This document shows, in pieces, positions 34,159 through 43,397 of a DNA stretch of 64,000 nucleotides (position 1 is its first letter; each line of letters opens with the position of its first letter). The stretch comes from Tenggerimyces flavus (GTDB taxonomy: Bacteria; Actinomycetota; Actinomycetes; Propionibacteriales; Actinopolymorphaceae): positions 6,696,001 through 6,760,000 of the forward strand of contig NZ_JAFBCM010000001.1 in NCBI RefSeq assembly GCF_016907715.1, in the 5' to 3' direction. The notes under the pieces were generated by a model, which saw only the letters and a list, made by a program, of their open reading frames with translations, ran no database searches and had not been told where the DNA came from. A program made the position numbers and the translations under genes.

Positions 34159-35830
34159 CCGACGTCACCGGTCCCAACACGGCACCGGCGGACAACGGCT
34201 GCACGAGGTGCCGATAGAACGTCAACCAGCTGCGCGAGGTCGGGAGTGGCGGTTCGACCCGCAGCGAACGCCGCGCGGCGAGCTCGGCGGCGTCGACGTC
34301 GAGATCCACGCGGCGCTCGATCAGGTCGATCACGATCGTGTCCCCCTCCCGTACCAACCCGAGCGGCCCTCCCTCGGCTGCCTCCGGCATCACCTGCCCG
34401 ATGGTGATGCCGCGGTTGAGACCGGACAGCTCGCCGTCGGTGACGACCGCGACCTCGCTCGCAAGGCCTGCACCGTTGAGCGCCGCGACCAGGCCAGCGG
34501 CAAACACGGTCCCGGGGCCGCCCTTCGGGCCGAAGCCCGCCAGCACCACGACCTCGCCGCCCGCGATACCGCCGTCGGCGATCGCGCGCTTGGCGTCGTC
34601 CTCGGTCGCGAACACGCGCGCACCGCCGGTGAAGCGCTCGCGCCCGGCCGGCACCGCACCGATCTTGACAATCGCGCCGTCCGGCGCCAGCGACCCGCGG
34701 ACGAGGGTCAACCCCGACGTCGGCCGGAACGCCTTCGCCAGTGGGCGAATCACCGTGTCGTCCTCGACCTCGACGTCGGCAAGCACGTCACCGAGCGACC
34801 GACCCGTGACCGTCATGACGTCGAGGTGCAGCCGGTCGCGAAGTCTCGCCAGGACCGCCCGGGCACCGCCAGCGCGGTCCAGATCGTCTACGTGGTGGAG
34901 GCCATTGGGACGGACAGCGCAGACCATCGGCACCTCGAGCGAGAGTCGTTCGATGAGCCCGTAGATGTCCACGTCGACGCCGGTCTCGACGGCGATCGCC
35001 TGCAGGTGCCTTGCGGAGTTGACCGAACCAGCGATCGCGAGGTCGACGACGACCGCGTTCTCGAACGCTTCCCTGGTCATGGTCGCGCGGGGACGCTGCC
35101 CGTTCGCGATGAGCGCGACGATGGCGCGGCCGGCCGCACGAGCCCGTTCGAGCATCGCCTCGGAGCCGGCGCGGACGGGCGCGGAACCCGGCATGGTCAT
35201 GCCGAGCGCTTCGGCGAGGATGTGCATGGTGTTCGCCGTACCCAGCCCGGCGCAGACGCCGGGACCGTCGACGGCGTGCTCGGTCAATGCGGTCAGTCCC
35301 GCGAGGTCGAGCTTGCCGGCGGCGTACGCGCCCACCTGCTCATAGACGTCGTCGATGTCGACGCGAACGCCCTCGCACATGCCGCCGGCCTGATAGCCGC
35401 CGATCACGACGACCGTCGGAACGTCGAGCCGGCCCGCCGCCATCAGGTGCGCCGGCGTGGTCTTGTCGCAGGACGACAGGCACACCATCCCGTCGAGCAG
35501 CGCGCCCTCGACCTGCACCTCGATGTCGTTCACGACGAGATCCCGGGTGGGCATCAGGTAGCGCGCCTGCCGCCCGGCGCTGGTGATGAAGTCGCTCGGG
35601 GCAGCCGTTCTGATCTCGAACGGGAGGCCGCCCGCCGCACGGATCTCCGTGGCGACCTCGCGGGCCACCTCGTCGAGGTGGGTGAAGCATATCGACAGCT
35701 GGGACGAGGAGTTGACGATCGCGATCTTCGGCTTCTCCAGGTCCGCGTCCTGGATGCCCATCGCCCGCCACTGCGCGCGGCGTACCGCCCACTCGGTCGT
35801 GCCCGGGGTGAGATTGCTGCGGAGGTTCAC
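34151..35830 (-). CDS. IlvD/Edd-family dehydratase, sugar-acid type
   Basis: 559 residues. The family's cluster-ligand motifs are visible as CFTHLDEVAREV, GMVCLSSCDKTTPAH and GPGVCAGLGTANTM, with a C-terminal GFGPKGGPGTVF. The branch resembles arabinonate/xylonate/galactonate-type dehydratases more than the amino-acid enzyme IlvD, but this is by eye. In this operon, between a GH116-like and a GH88-like gene, dehydration of an aldonic acid is a reasonable role. The start ATG 35830 overlaps the GH116-like stop by 4 bp. Confidence 0.85.
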   Translation of the reverse strand: MNLRSNLTPGTTEWAVRRAQWRAMGIQDADLEKPKIAIVNSSSQLSICFTHLDEVAREVATEIRAAGGLPFEIRTAAPSDFITSAGRQARYLMPTRDLVVNDIEVQVEGALLDGMVCLSSCDKTTPAHLMAAGRLDVPTVVVIGGYQAGGMCEGVRVDIDDVYEQVGAYAAGKLDLAGLTALTEHAVDGPGVCAGLGTANTMHILAEALGMTMPGSAPVRAGSEAMLERARAAGRAIVALIANGQRPRATMTREAFENAVVVDLAIAGSVNSARHLQAIAVETGVDVDIYGLIERLSLEVPMVCAVRPNGLHHVDDLDRAGGARAVLARLRDRLHLDVMTVTGRSLGDVLADVEVEDDTVIRPLAKAFRPTSGLTLVRGSLAPDGAIVKIGAVPAGRERFTGGARVFATEDDAKRAIADGGIAGGEVVVLAGFGPKGGPGTVFAAGLVAALNGAGLASEVAVVTDGELSGLNRGITIGQVMPEAAEGGPLGLVREGDTIVIDLIERRVDLDVDAAELAARRSLRVEPPLPTSRSWLTFYRHLVQPLSAGAVLGPVTSDE

Positions 35831-38800
35831 GACGTACCTCCGGACAGTCGCAACCGGACCTCGATCGACTGTCCCTTCCGCAACGTGATCGGCGTTCTGA
35901 GCTTGACGACCGCCCGCGTCCCGTCGGCGGAGAGCGTGGCGGATCGTTCCTTGCCGGCGATCCGAACCGCCACCGAGCTGGCCCGCGTCGCGGTCTCGAA
36001 CGCGAGCGTGGCCAACCGCAGCTCTCCGCTTCGCAGGTCGACGGTGCAGATCTGCTTGCCAGGCTGGCGATCCTGCCGGTAGAGCCCCCAGCCGCGCGCC
36101 GCGGTGAAGGCACAGCGGAACCTCTCCGGATCGAGCCGCGGCGCGAAGCCGAGATGCCCCTTCGGTCCGTGGTACTCGTAGCCGCAGGCCGCGAGGTACG
36201 TGCCGTAGCTCATCATCGCCCGCGCGTAGTGGTCGCCGGCCTCGACCTCGTTGTACGGGTTGCGCTTCGACGCGTGGTACCGGTCGTAGACCGACCGGGT
36301 CACCCCGAGCGCTTCGGTAGTCATGCCTTCGGCGAACAGGCCGGCGGCGAGCTGGTACTCCTGCCCGGTCCAGACCTCGTTGAAGTAGCCGCCACTGCGT
36401 GCCTCGGTGTCACCACCGATCGGCCACGTACACATCATCGTGCCCGCTTCGCCGGAGGTGCTGTAGATCCGGCCGCCGGCGATCGCGGGCGACTGGTGGT
36501 CGCGTGGGCTCGGCAGGTGGTTGTTCCGGACGATCGAGCCCAACGCCGATCTCGTCTGATCCGCCGGAAGGACGCGCGGCAGCCCGAGCTGCGCCGCATA
36601 GGTCTGCCCGTACGTCTGGTCGATGAAGCAGCCCCGGTTGGTGTTCGTGGCGGGAGTGCCGACGTGCTGGACGAAGTACTTCACCTCGTCGTTCCACAGC
36701 GTGGTGGAGATGAACTGCGTGCCGGCATCGGCGAGGTGCGTGTAGCGCTCCTTCGTCGCCGTGTCCCCCAGCTCAGCGGCCATCGCCGCACCCGCCCGCA
36801 GCGCGGCGACGTAGAGGCCGGACAGCCACGGGACGTCGCCGGTGAACGGGGTGTCGAGCGTGTTCCACTGCGCGCCCTGCAACATGCCGTTGCCGTCCAC
36901 ATCTCGTTGGGTAACGAGGAACTCCAGCGCCATCCGCACCTTCGGCCAGACCCGTGTCAAGAACGCGTTGTCAGCGGTCATCTGATGCTCGCGATAGATC
37001 CGCAGGATCGTGCCCGCCTGCCCGTCGACGAACGACGACGCGTCGTCGCGACTCTCGCCACGGTTGGCGATCTCGCCGGTCGGCCGCATCGCGATGCCAA
37101 GGTCGACGCGCTCACGAGTATCGCGCTCGAGATCGGGAAACAGCCGGCCCACAGCCTGGGCATAGTTCCACACGTGCCCACACGTCCCGGCATACAGATA
37201 CGAGCCTTCGAACGCGTAGAAGCGGCCGTCCTGCCAGCGATAGCAGGTGTTCGTCGCCAGGGTCGACGCCGGAGCCAACGTCCGTTCACAGAACCAGTAC
37301 GGCAACGACGAGTCCTCGTACCAGGTCCGCACCCACGCGCGGGTGTCGTTCTCCAGCCGTGCAAGGTGGCGCGCGACATGGTGTACGACCTCGGCAGCAG
37401 TCGCGAACCGCACCGCGTAGTGCCGCCGCAGGGTCGGCGCGCCCACGAGCTCCGCGAACAGCCGTCGCTCGGGCGTCGGGAAGTGCCAGCCCAGGACATA
37501 GCGGAAGGTACGCGACTCGCCGGCCTTCAACTTCGCCGTGATCGTGACCGCTCCGGCCTGGCCCGACGAGTTGCCCGCCACTTCTACAGGTCCTGGGCCG
37601 GAGTCGAACCACGAGGCAGTCGTCGACCAGTCCGCGATCGACGGACGTACGACGGACGATTCGTCCAACGCCGCAAGGACGAACGTTCCACCGTCCGGGC
37701 GGTCGGGGATGTCCTGTTGCCGGATCGGCCGGTCGCTGAAGATGATGCGGTCGACGTTCACATGCCCCCACGGGCCGGTGTGCCGGTCGACGACGCGAAG
37801 GTGCGCGGAACTCCCCAGCCACGTCGACAGGTCGAGGGAGACGGCCTGCAGGGGCTCGATCTCCAACCCCGTCGCGGACGCCACGACCTGCCCGCCGACG
37901 ACGACCTCGACGCCGGTCTCGCCCGGATGGCGACCGCCGCCGATCCAGATCGTCGCGAACCTGCGTTGGATCGTGAACGGCTGACTGGTCAACGTGCCTT
38001 GGTAGCTGTCCGACGCGCCGGGTGCGCGGAAGTTGAACGAGGTGGCGAAGCGGGCACCGGACACGTTCAGGTCGTTGATCTCGCCGAACGGGCGGCGGAA
38101 TCCCTCCGGCGTCTCCGCGGGCGTTACCGGACCGGCGCCGAACGCGTCGCCGGCGACGGTCCAGTCACCCCAGTCGGTCCGTTCCCAGTCCTCGAACAGG
38201 ATGTCGGGAGAGTCGGTGAACACGATGCGGTCGACATTCAGGTGCGCCCAGGCACCGGCAGCGTTGTCGACGAGCTGGAGCTGTGCCGTTTTCCCTTCGT
38301 ACGCTGAGATATCGAGCATCGCCGGCACCATCGACTCGCAGTTGGCGCCGGTCGAGGTGGCGACGACCTGACCGTCGACGAGCACGTTCACGCAGGTCGC
38401 GCCCGGGTGGTTGCCGCCGCCGATCGACACCGCGACGTGGCTGCGGGAGACGGTGAACGGCACGCTTGTCAGCGTCCCCTGGTAGGAGTCGCCGTCACCG
38501 CCGCCGCGGAAGTGGTGCGAGGTGACGAACCTCGTCCCACACACGTTGAGGTTGCCGAACCGCCTGAAGAAGCTGGGTACGGCGAGCGCGTGGACGGGTC
38601 CCGTTCCGAACGCGTCGCCGGTGACGGTCCAGCCCTCGTAGGTGTCCTTCTCCCAGTCCTCGAACACGACGTCCGGACGCTCGCCGGTGGCCGTGGGCAG
38701 GGCCGCGGAGAACTGGACACCGCGTACCTTGCCGTCCTTGACGGCGCTGGCGCGAAGGGTCGTCGGCTGTTCGCGGCGGCTGTTGACGCAGACCGGGTTC

Positions 38801-39405
38801 TCGGTGAAGCCGAGCAGCGTGACGTCGACGGAACGTTTCGTCGTGTTCCGTACGGTGAACGCGAGGATCGTCGCGGGGAGGGTGGAATCGTCTGTCTGCA
38901 AGGGGATGAAGGGCGAGAACGCCTCGAGGACGACGTCGACGGGACTGCTCGTGGCCCTGGCCCGGTAGCGGACGCGGCCGATCGGGTACTGACCGACGAA
39001 CCGGACGTCGTCGAAACCGTCGGAGTCCAGGGTCCGCGTCTGCGTGGCGCCGTTCGCGGTCGTACGGATCGCGAACCCCTGCGCGAACTGCGCCGGCGAG
39101 TCCGCGGTCACCGGGCTCGCGTAGTGCGATCCCCAGTGGTCCGCGCCGCCGAGCGGCGGGCCGAGGGGGTTGAAGATGTCCCAGTTCCAGAGCCGTCCGT
39201 CGCCCGCGAGGTAGACCTGCCCGCTACATCCGCCACCGACGGGCATCCCGATCCGGGCGAGGTCGGCGCCGGTGTACTCGGTCGGAGCGCCGCGGTCCGG
39301 GTGTGGCCGGTCGTTCTCCCGGGTCCTGGGCGGCTCGACGCCGACCGCGATCACGCCGGCGCCGCCGAGGGAGAGCAGGTGACGCCTGGACAACTCGACA
39401 TCCAT
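35827..39405 (-). CDS. exported GH116-like glycosidase with duplicated inserted beta-sandwich
   Basis: About 1192 residues from ATG 39405 (GGAGG five bases upstream). The N-terminus has a twin-arginine signal (SRRHLLSLGGAGVIAVG). The GH116-like N-terminal domain follows (RIGMPVGGGCSGQVYLAGDG, VVLEAFSPFIPLQTDDSTLP), then two tandem copies of a ~155-residue sandwich (DVVFEDWEKDTYEGWTVTGDAF and DILFEDWERTDWGDWTVAGDAF). The C-terminal (alpha/alpha)6 region resembles the catalytic domain of glucosylceramidase-type GH116. The inserted modules resemble those of levanase-like secreted enzymes and may bind carbohydrate. Folded export through Tat suits a multi-domain glycosidase. Confidence 0.8.
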   Translation of the reverse strand: MDVELSRRHLLSLGGAGVIAVGVEPPRTRENDRPHPDRGAPTEYTGADLARIGMPVGGGCSGQVYLAGDGRLWNWDIFNPLGPPLGGADHWGSHYASPVTADSPAQFAQGFAIRTTANGATQTRTLDSDGFDDVRFVGQYPIGRVRYRARATSSPVDVVLEAFSPFIPLQTDDSTLPATILAFTVRNTTKRSVDVTLLGFTENPVCVNSRREQPTTLRASAVKDGKVRGVQFSAALPTATGERPDVVFEDWEKDTYEGWTVTGDAFGTGPVHALAVPSFFRRFGNLNVCGTRFVTSHHFRGGGDGDSYQGTLTSVPFTVSRSHVAVSIGGGNHPGATCVNVLVDGQVVATSTGANCESMVPAMLDISAYEGKTAQLQLVDNAAGAWAHLNVDRIVFTDSPDILFEDWERTDWGDWTVAGDAFGAGPVTPAETPEGFRRPFGEINDLNVSGARFATSFNFRAPGASDSYQGTLTSQPFTIQRRFATIWIGGGRHPGETGVEVVVGGQVVASATGLEIEPLQAVSLDLSTWLGSSAHLRVVDRHTGPWGHVNVDRIIFSDRPIRQQDIPDRPDGGTFVLAALDESSVVRPSIADWSTTASWFDSGPGPVEVAGNSSGQAGAVTITAKLKAGESRTFRYVLGWHFPTPERRLFAELVGAPTLRRHYAVRFATAAEVVHHVARHLARLENDTRAWVRTWYEDSSLPYWFCERTLAPASTLATNTCYRWQDGRFYAFEGSYLYAGTCGHVWNYAQAVGRLFPDLERDTRERVDLGIAMRPTGEIANRGESRDDASSFVDGQAGTILRIYREHQMTADNAFLTRVWPKVRMALEFLVTQRDVDGNGMLQGAQWNTLDTPFTGDVPWLSGLYVAALRAGAAMAAELGDTATKERYTHLADAGTQFISTTLWNDEVKYFVQHVGTPATNTNRGCFIDQTYGQTYAAQLGLPRVLPADQTRSALGSIVRNNHLPSPRDHQSPAIAGGRIYSTSGEAGTMMCTWPIGGDTEARSGGYFNEVWTGQEYQLAAGLFAEGMTTEALGVTRSVYDRYHASKRNPYNEVEAGDHYARAMMSYGTYLAACGYEYHGPKGHLGFAPRLDPERFRCAFTAARGWGLYRQDRQPGKQICTVDLRSGELRLATLAFETATRASSVAVRIAGKERSATLSADGTRAVVKLRTPITLRKGQSIEVRLRLSGGTS

Positions 39406-39423
39406 GTCTGCCTCCGCGAGCAC

Positions 39424-39500
39424 CGCGTTACGACGTGGGAATATTTATACGGTATTTCGTAGATGTATCTCGTGTTTCGAAGATCGTAGGATCGGGCGCG
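39424..39500 (-). promoter_or_regulatory. AT-rich promoter region of the GH116-IlvD-GH88 operon
   Basis: A conspicuously AT-rich patch in a GC-rich window. Read on the minus strand it has direct repeats TTCGAAACACG and TACGAAATACC, 20 bp apart, then TATAAATATT just upstream of the GH116-like start. The repeats look like a regulator site; which protein binds is unknown. Confidence 0.45.
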
Positions 39501-39550
39501 CGGATGCGCAACAGCGCAGGCCGTTGCTGGTCAGCCGTCGAGCACGGGGG

Positions 39551-40531
39551 TCAGAAGCGCGGGTAGCGCACCGCCACCGGCTGGCCGCTCCGTACGGAGT
39601 CGAGGATCGCGTCGTGCAGGACCAGGCTCTTGACGCTCTCCTCGATCGGTGAGCGCACCGGTGTGCCCTCGCGCAGATGGGCGGCGAACGCCTCGAGCTC
39701 GGCGAGATGCCCGGTGTCGCGCCCGCTGTCTCCGCCGCTGGTGAACGTGGACGGCTCTCGCCACCCCGACGGCTCCCCCTCGCGAACCTCGCGCCACCGC
39801 GAGGAGTTGGACACGGTGAGGAAGTTCCCGCCGCGTACGGTCAGGCCGACCTCCTCGGTGGGCACGGCGAACGACCGGCCGTCGGACAGGTGCATCGTTC
39901 CGACGGCACCGCTCGCGAACCGCAGGGACACCGCGAACGTGTTCGCACCAACGGAGTAGGCGAAGGTCTCGGCGACGTCGCCCATCAGGTAGTGGGTCAG
40001 GTCGAGATGGTGGATCGCGAAGTCGAACAGGAACGGGCTCCTGCCCGCGTCGCCCACCCCGTACGCGGCCGAACAGTAGTCGTGGGAGATGGAGAGCCTG
40101 TCATCCACCGGGAACTGGTCGAGCCACTGGCGGGCGTGCTCGAACGCCACCGAGTACCGCTTCTTGAACGCGGTCATGCACAGCAGGCCGGTCTCGCGCG
40201 CGACCCGCGCGACCTCGACCGCGGCGTCGACCGTGGGAGCGGGCGGCTTCTCCGTGTAGACAGGGAATCCGGCCCGGAGGACCTGCACCGCGAGTGCCGC
40301 GTGACCGGCCGGTCCGACGCACACCACGACCCCGTCGGGCCGCTGTTCGTCGAGCAGCTTCTCGACGTCCGCGTACGGTGTCCCACCGAACAAGGTGGCG
40401 TTGCGCTCGGCCTTGTCCTGGTCCAGGTCGCAGACCCCGACCAGCCGGAGTCCCGCGGCTCCGAGGTTCGGGTAGATCCGGCGGGTCGACAGCGCTCCGG
40501 CCCCGATCACGCACACGCGAGGAACGCTCAC
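39551..40531 (-). CDS. Gfo/Idh/MocA-family oxidoreductase
   Basis: 326 residues, start GTG 40531 in a GTGA overlap with the upstream isomerase gene. The N-terminal NAD(P) fold reads RVCVIGAGALSTRRIYPNL, with GVCDLDQDKAERNATLFGG and the conserved EKPPAPT of this family (usually EKP). The C-terminal domain carries FDFAIHHLDLTHYLMGD. It probably oxidises or epimerises a sugar or inositol derivative. It is co-transcribed with the isomerase; 146 bp separate it from the GH116-like gene, which has its own AT-rich promoter. Confidence 0.88.
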   Translation of the reverse strand: MSVPRVCVIGAGALSTRRIYPNLGAAGLRLVGVCDLDQDKAERNATLFGGTPYADVEKLLDEQRPDGVVVCVGPAGHAALAVQVLRAGFPVYTEKPPAPTVDAAVEVARVARETGLLCMTAFKKRYSVAFEHARQWLDQFPVDDRLSISHDYCSAAYGVGDAGRSPFLFDFAIHHLDLTHYLMGDVAETFAYSVGANTFAVSLRFASGAVGTMHLSDGRSFAVPTEEVGLTVRGGNFLTVSNSSRWREVREGEPSGWREPSTFTSGGDSGRDTGHLAELEAFAAHLREGTPVRSPIEESVKSLVLHDAILDSVRSGQPVAVRYPRF

Positions 40532-41310
40532 GACGCCACCCTGCCGAGCAGGTCGAGGGCGTCGCGCAGGCCGGTCACGGTCGGTTCGATCGACTCCGTG
40601 TGTCCTTCGAGCTCGAGCTCGACGACGATGTTGCCGGTGTAGCCGACGTCGTCGAGGTGCTTCAGGAGGCCCTCGAAGTCCACCGTTCCCGTACCGAACG
40701 GCACCGAACGTCCGTTGCCGTCGATGTCGTTGACATGCACCAAGGCGATCGACTCACCGAGCACGTCGTACGCGTCCCTCCAGTCGACACCGACCCGGGC
40801 GAAGTGACCCACCTCCAGCAGCGTCCGCATCCGCGGATCACCGATCCCGGCCAGCACCGCGCGGAAGTCGTCCAGCGTGGAGATCGCCGCGCCGGCATGG
40901 TTCTGCAGCACGGGCGTGACCCCCACGCCGGCGGTCGCCTCGAGGTACGGTCCCGCCGACTCGATGTAGAGGTCCCGGGTCGTCGCCTTGAACAGCACGA
41001 CGTCGGCGCCGACGCCGCGGGCGAACCGAGCCGCGGTCACCGCCTGCGCCACGTCGAACTCCGCGGTGATCGGCGGCAGGTGCATCGAGGTGACCCGCAT
41101 GCCCCGTTCTTCCACCTGAGTACGAAGCTCGGCTTGGGCATCGGCGTCGCCCAGCGGATCCACCGCGGACGGCCATCCGCCCGCCGTGAACAGCTCGATG
41201 TTGCGGAAGCCGAGGTCGCGATACAGGTGCAGCAGCTGCACCAGCCCGAGCTGCGGGAGGCAGCACGGGCTGGCGACGAATCGGGCCGACAGGTCCGCCA
41301 TGTGGCCCAT
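40528..41310 (-). CDS. sugar phosphate isomerase/epimerase (AP_endonuc_2 TIM barrel)
   Basis: 260 residues, start ATG 41310 with GGAG five bases upstream. TIM-barrel landmarks include FRNIELFTAGGWP, MRVTSMHLPPITAEF, TLLEVGHFARVGVDW with its metal His, and LVHVNDIDGNGRSVPFGTGTVDF. It resembles the IolE/inosose and ketose 3-epimerase group. With the Gfo/Idh oxidoreductase it forms a common catabolic pair. A 20-bp dyad lies 31 bp upstream of the start. Confidence 0.85.
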   Translation of the reverse strand: MGHMADLSARFVASPCCLPQLGLVQLLHLYRDLGFRNIELFTAGGWPSAVDPLGDADAQAELRTQVEERGMRVTSMHLPPITAEFDVAQAVTAARFARGVGADVVLFKATTRDLYIESAGPYLEATAGVGVTPVLQNHAGAAISTLDDFRAVLAGIGDPRMRTLLEVGHFARVGVDWRDAYDVLGESIALVHVNDIDGNGRSVPFGTGTVDFEGLLKHLDDVGYTGNIVVELELEGHTESIEPTVTGLRDALDLLGRVAS

Positions 41311-41340
41311 GCTGGCTCCGCGGCGTCCGAACGATCCATG

Positions 41341-41360
41341 GCCAATCGGCGCGAATTGGC
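41341..41360. promoter_or_regulatory. operator-like dyad GCCAAT-N8-ATTGGC
   Basis: A 20-bp inverted repeat with 6-bp arms, 31 bp upstream of the isomerase start. Size and position suit a LacI- or GntR-type repressor of the sugar operon; no such regulator gene is adjacent. Confidence 0.4.
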
Positions 41361-41407
41361 AACAGAATCGACGTCCGGTCCACTGTTGCGGGGGTCGCGG
41401 CGCTGCC

Positions 41408-41502
41408 GCTTTACCTGGCGAGTGGGTGCCTTACGCGGGGTGTATCCCACGTAGAGCGGCAAATGATCATGTAAACATGATCATTTGCCGTCACAGCGGC
41501 TA
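41408..41502 (+). repeat. palindromic intergenic element, copy 4 (divergent variant)
   Basis: The palindrome at 41457-41490 has 16-bp arms. Both arms carry the same paired change relative to other copies (GGCAAATG/CATTTGCC), keeping symmetry. Left modules CTTTACCTGGCGAGTGG and CCCACGTAGAGCGG are diverged. The element abuts the TAG stop of the lipoprotein gene (41500-41502, minus strand), and GCTAGC marks the junction. Confidence 0.8.
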
Positions 41503-42687
41503 GCCGGACGTGCCGGGCCGGCGGGTGCCGATCTGCCAACGCTGTTCGTCCTCGGTCTCGACCGTCCACGCCACCGTGCTGCCGCCGAGCACGACGTCCG
41601 AGCCGGCGCCCTCGTGGACGAGATCGTGAAGGCAGCCTCGTCGAAGGTCGAAGACGTACGCTCCCCCGGCCTGCCCGCTGCCGTCGCCGAAGCCGATCAG
41701 TCCCTGGTCGGCGCTGAGCCAGCTGAGCTGCTCGCCCTCGGCGGCGGTGATGCGCACCGGCGGCGACGCGGGAGCCTTGCTCACCTCGACCGTGCCGTCC
41801 GCGAGCGCCCACGCGGCGACGTCTCCGTCGGCGGTGAGGTACGAAGCTGCCGGACCTGTCTCCGAGCGCCGTACGGACTCGGTCTCGCCCGTCCGCAAGG
41901 ACAAGCGGGAGATCGTGTAGCCCGGCTTGGTCGAGTTCTCGGCGTCGAACGCCGCGTAGTAGAGCCAGGAGCCGGAGACGGCGGGGAGGATCGCGTTCGG
42001 GACGACCAGCTTCGCGGGCGCGGACAGGTCGACGGGACGCGCGTAGATGCCGACGGTCGGCGGCTTGCCCGCGGCCCCTGCGCGTGCCTCGGCCCAGTAG
42101 ACGGTGTCGTCGTGCAGGCGCGGAACCGTGTAGCCGGGCACGGTCGGCTTGAGGCCCTTGTCGTTGACCGGTCGGGCCTGCGCGAGCAGGCCGACCTTGC
42201 CGGTGCGGCGATCGGCCGCGCGGATGGACCAGTCGGACTCGTCGAGCTTCGTGCCCCTCTCCTCCAGCCAGACCACGTGCTCCTGGTCGAGGTCGCCGAA
42301 GACCGTCTGCGTACTGGGCTGGACCGCCTTCTTGTCCCGGACGACCTGCTCGCGGCCGGTCGCCGGGTCGAGGACGGTCAGCGTTCCGGGACGCAGGGTC
42401 GCTGGCGCTCCGTCGGTGCCGGGGGTGTCGTCGCGGCCTCGTTCGACCAGCAGCTCACCCGTCGAGCCGACGTCGAGCAGGAGGTCGCCGGTGGGCAGCG
42501 CGGTGCCGGGGGCGACGAGGTCGGCCGCGCCCGCGGACGCCTTGGCCGTGCTGAAGGCGGTCCCGCTGCCGCCGCAGGACGGCGGCGGCGACGAGACGTC
42601 GGTACGTTCGGCGCCGGTGTCCGCGGCGCAGGCGGTCACGGCGAGCGCCGTGACCGCCGTGACCGCCGTCGCGAGGAGCTTCCTCAC
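41500..42687 (-). CDS. secreted lipoprotein, propeller-like
   Basis: 395 residues, start GTG 42687 in a GTGA overlap with the C39 peptidase stop. The signal peptide ends in a lipobox (VTALAVTACAAD). The mature part is strand-rich with repeated blocks (YYAAFDAENSTKPGYTISRLSL, WALADGTVEVSK, YVFDLRRGCL), suggesting a beta-propeller, but no known family is evident. Its coupling to the peptidase gene suggests a partner or inhibitor at the cell surface. The same frame is open far upstream, antisense to the SARP gene, and that part is not coding. Confidence 0.7.
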   Translation of the reverse strand: MRKLLATAVTAVTALAVTACAADTGAERTDVSSPPPSCGGSGTAFSTAKASAGAADLVAPGTALPTGDLLLDVGSTGELLVERGRDDTPGTDGAPATLRPGTLTVLDPATGREQVVRDKKAVQPSTQTVFGDLDQEHVVWLEERGTKLDESDWSIRAADRRTGKVGLLAQARPVNDKGLKPTVPGYTVPRLHDDTVYWAEARAGAAGKPPTVGIYARPVDLSAPAKLVVPNAILPAVSGSWLYYAAFDAENSTKPGYTISRLSLRTGETESVRRSETGPAASYLTADGDVAAWALADGTVEVSKAPASPPVRITAAEGEQLSWLSADQGLIGFGDGSGQAGGAYVFDLRRGCLHDLVHEGAGSDVVLGGSTVAWTVETEDEQRWQIGTRRPGTSG

Positions 42688-43346
42688 CACACGATCGCCT
42701 TCGAAGGCCGGACGAACACGTTGACGAAGCTGTTCGTGTAGTGCGAGAAGTACGGCTTCACGCCCGACCAGACGGTGGTCGCCGGGTCCACGAAGTTCGT
42801 CTTGCTGAGGTTCGTCGTGTAGCCGCGCGCGACGACCCAGTGGTCGATGGTCTTGCCCTTCGGGTGACCGTTGTAGTGCCGCTTGCCCGCGGACTCGTAC
42901 GCCGCCACCGCGACGCCGCGGCCGCTGGGGATGGCCCGCAGCAACCTGTCCTTGAACTCCGCGGGAGTCGGGTTGGAGTGGACCTTGTACCACTTGTGGC
43001 CGATCCACTTGTTGATCCCGTCGCGCATGTCCGCGCGCTGGGTGCCGCCACCGCCGTTGGCACCGAGATAGGTGTCCGACGCCAGGTTCTTCTGGGTGAG
43101 CTTCAGACCCGACTTGGACTTGGTGGTCTTGATCTTCCCGTGGGCCTTCATCCCCGTGATGAGGATGTACGCCGACGCCGGACCGCACCAGTAGCCCGTG
43201 TCCTGACCGACGTGCTTGTAGCCCGAGAGCGTCTTGCCCGCGATGTCGACGGTGTCCGAGGCCTGGGCCGGGGCGCCCGCCAGCGAGAACGCGGCAGCCC
43301 CCGCCACCAGGACCACGCCGAGGCGCTTGATCGATCTCATCCCCAC
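42684..43346 (-). CDS. secreted C39-like cysteine peptidase 2
   Basis: 220 residues from GTG 43346 (GAAGGG five bases upstream; ATG 43340 two codons in). The start layout is the same as in the paralogue at 29773. Signal peptide MRSIKRLGVVLVAGAAAFS, then Cys in GYKHVGQDTGYWCGPASAY and His in DHWVVARGYTTN. The C-terminus NVFVRPSKAIVW is shared with both other copies. It is coupled to a lipoprotein gene and divergent from SARP regulator 2, which probably activates it through the repeats at 43398-43431. Confidence 0.85.
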   Translation of the reverse strand: MGMRSIKRLGVVLVAGAAAFSLAGAPAQASDTVDIAGKTLSGYKHVGQDTGYWCGPASAYILITGMKAHGKIKTTKSKSGLKLTQKNLASDTYLGANGGGGTQRADMRDGINKWIGHKWYKVHSNPTPAEFKDRLLRAIPSGRGVAVAAYESAGKRHYNGHPKGKTIDHWVVARGYTTNLSKTNFVDPATTVWSGVKPYFSHYTNSFVNVFVRPSKAIVW

Positions 43347-43397
43347 GAGTTCCCTTCGTCGTTTCGGCGGCCGGCTCGTCTGCTGACCGCTTCGACC

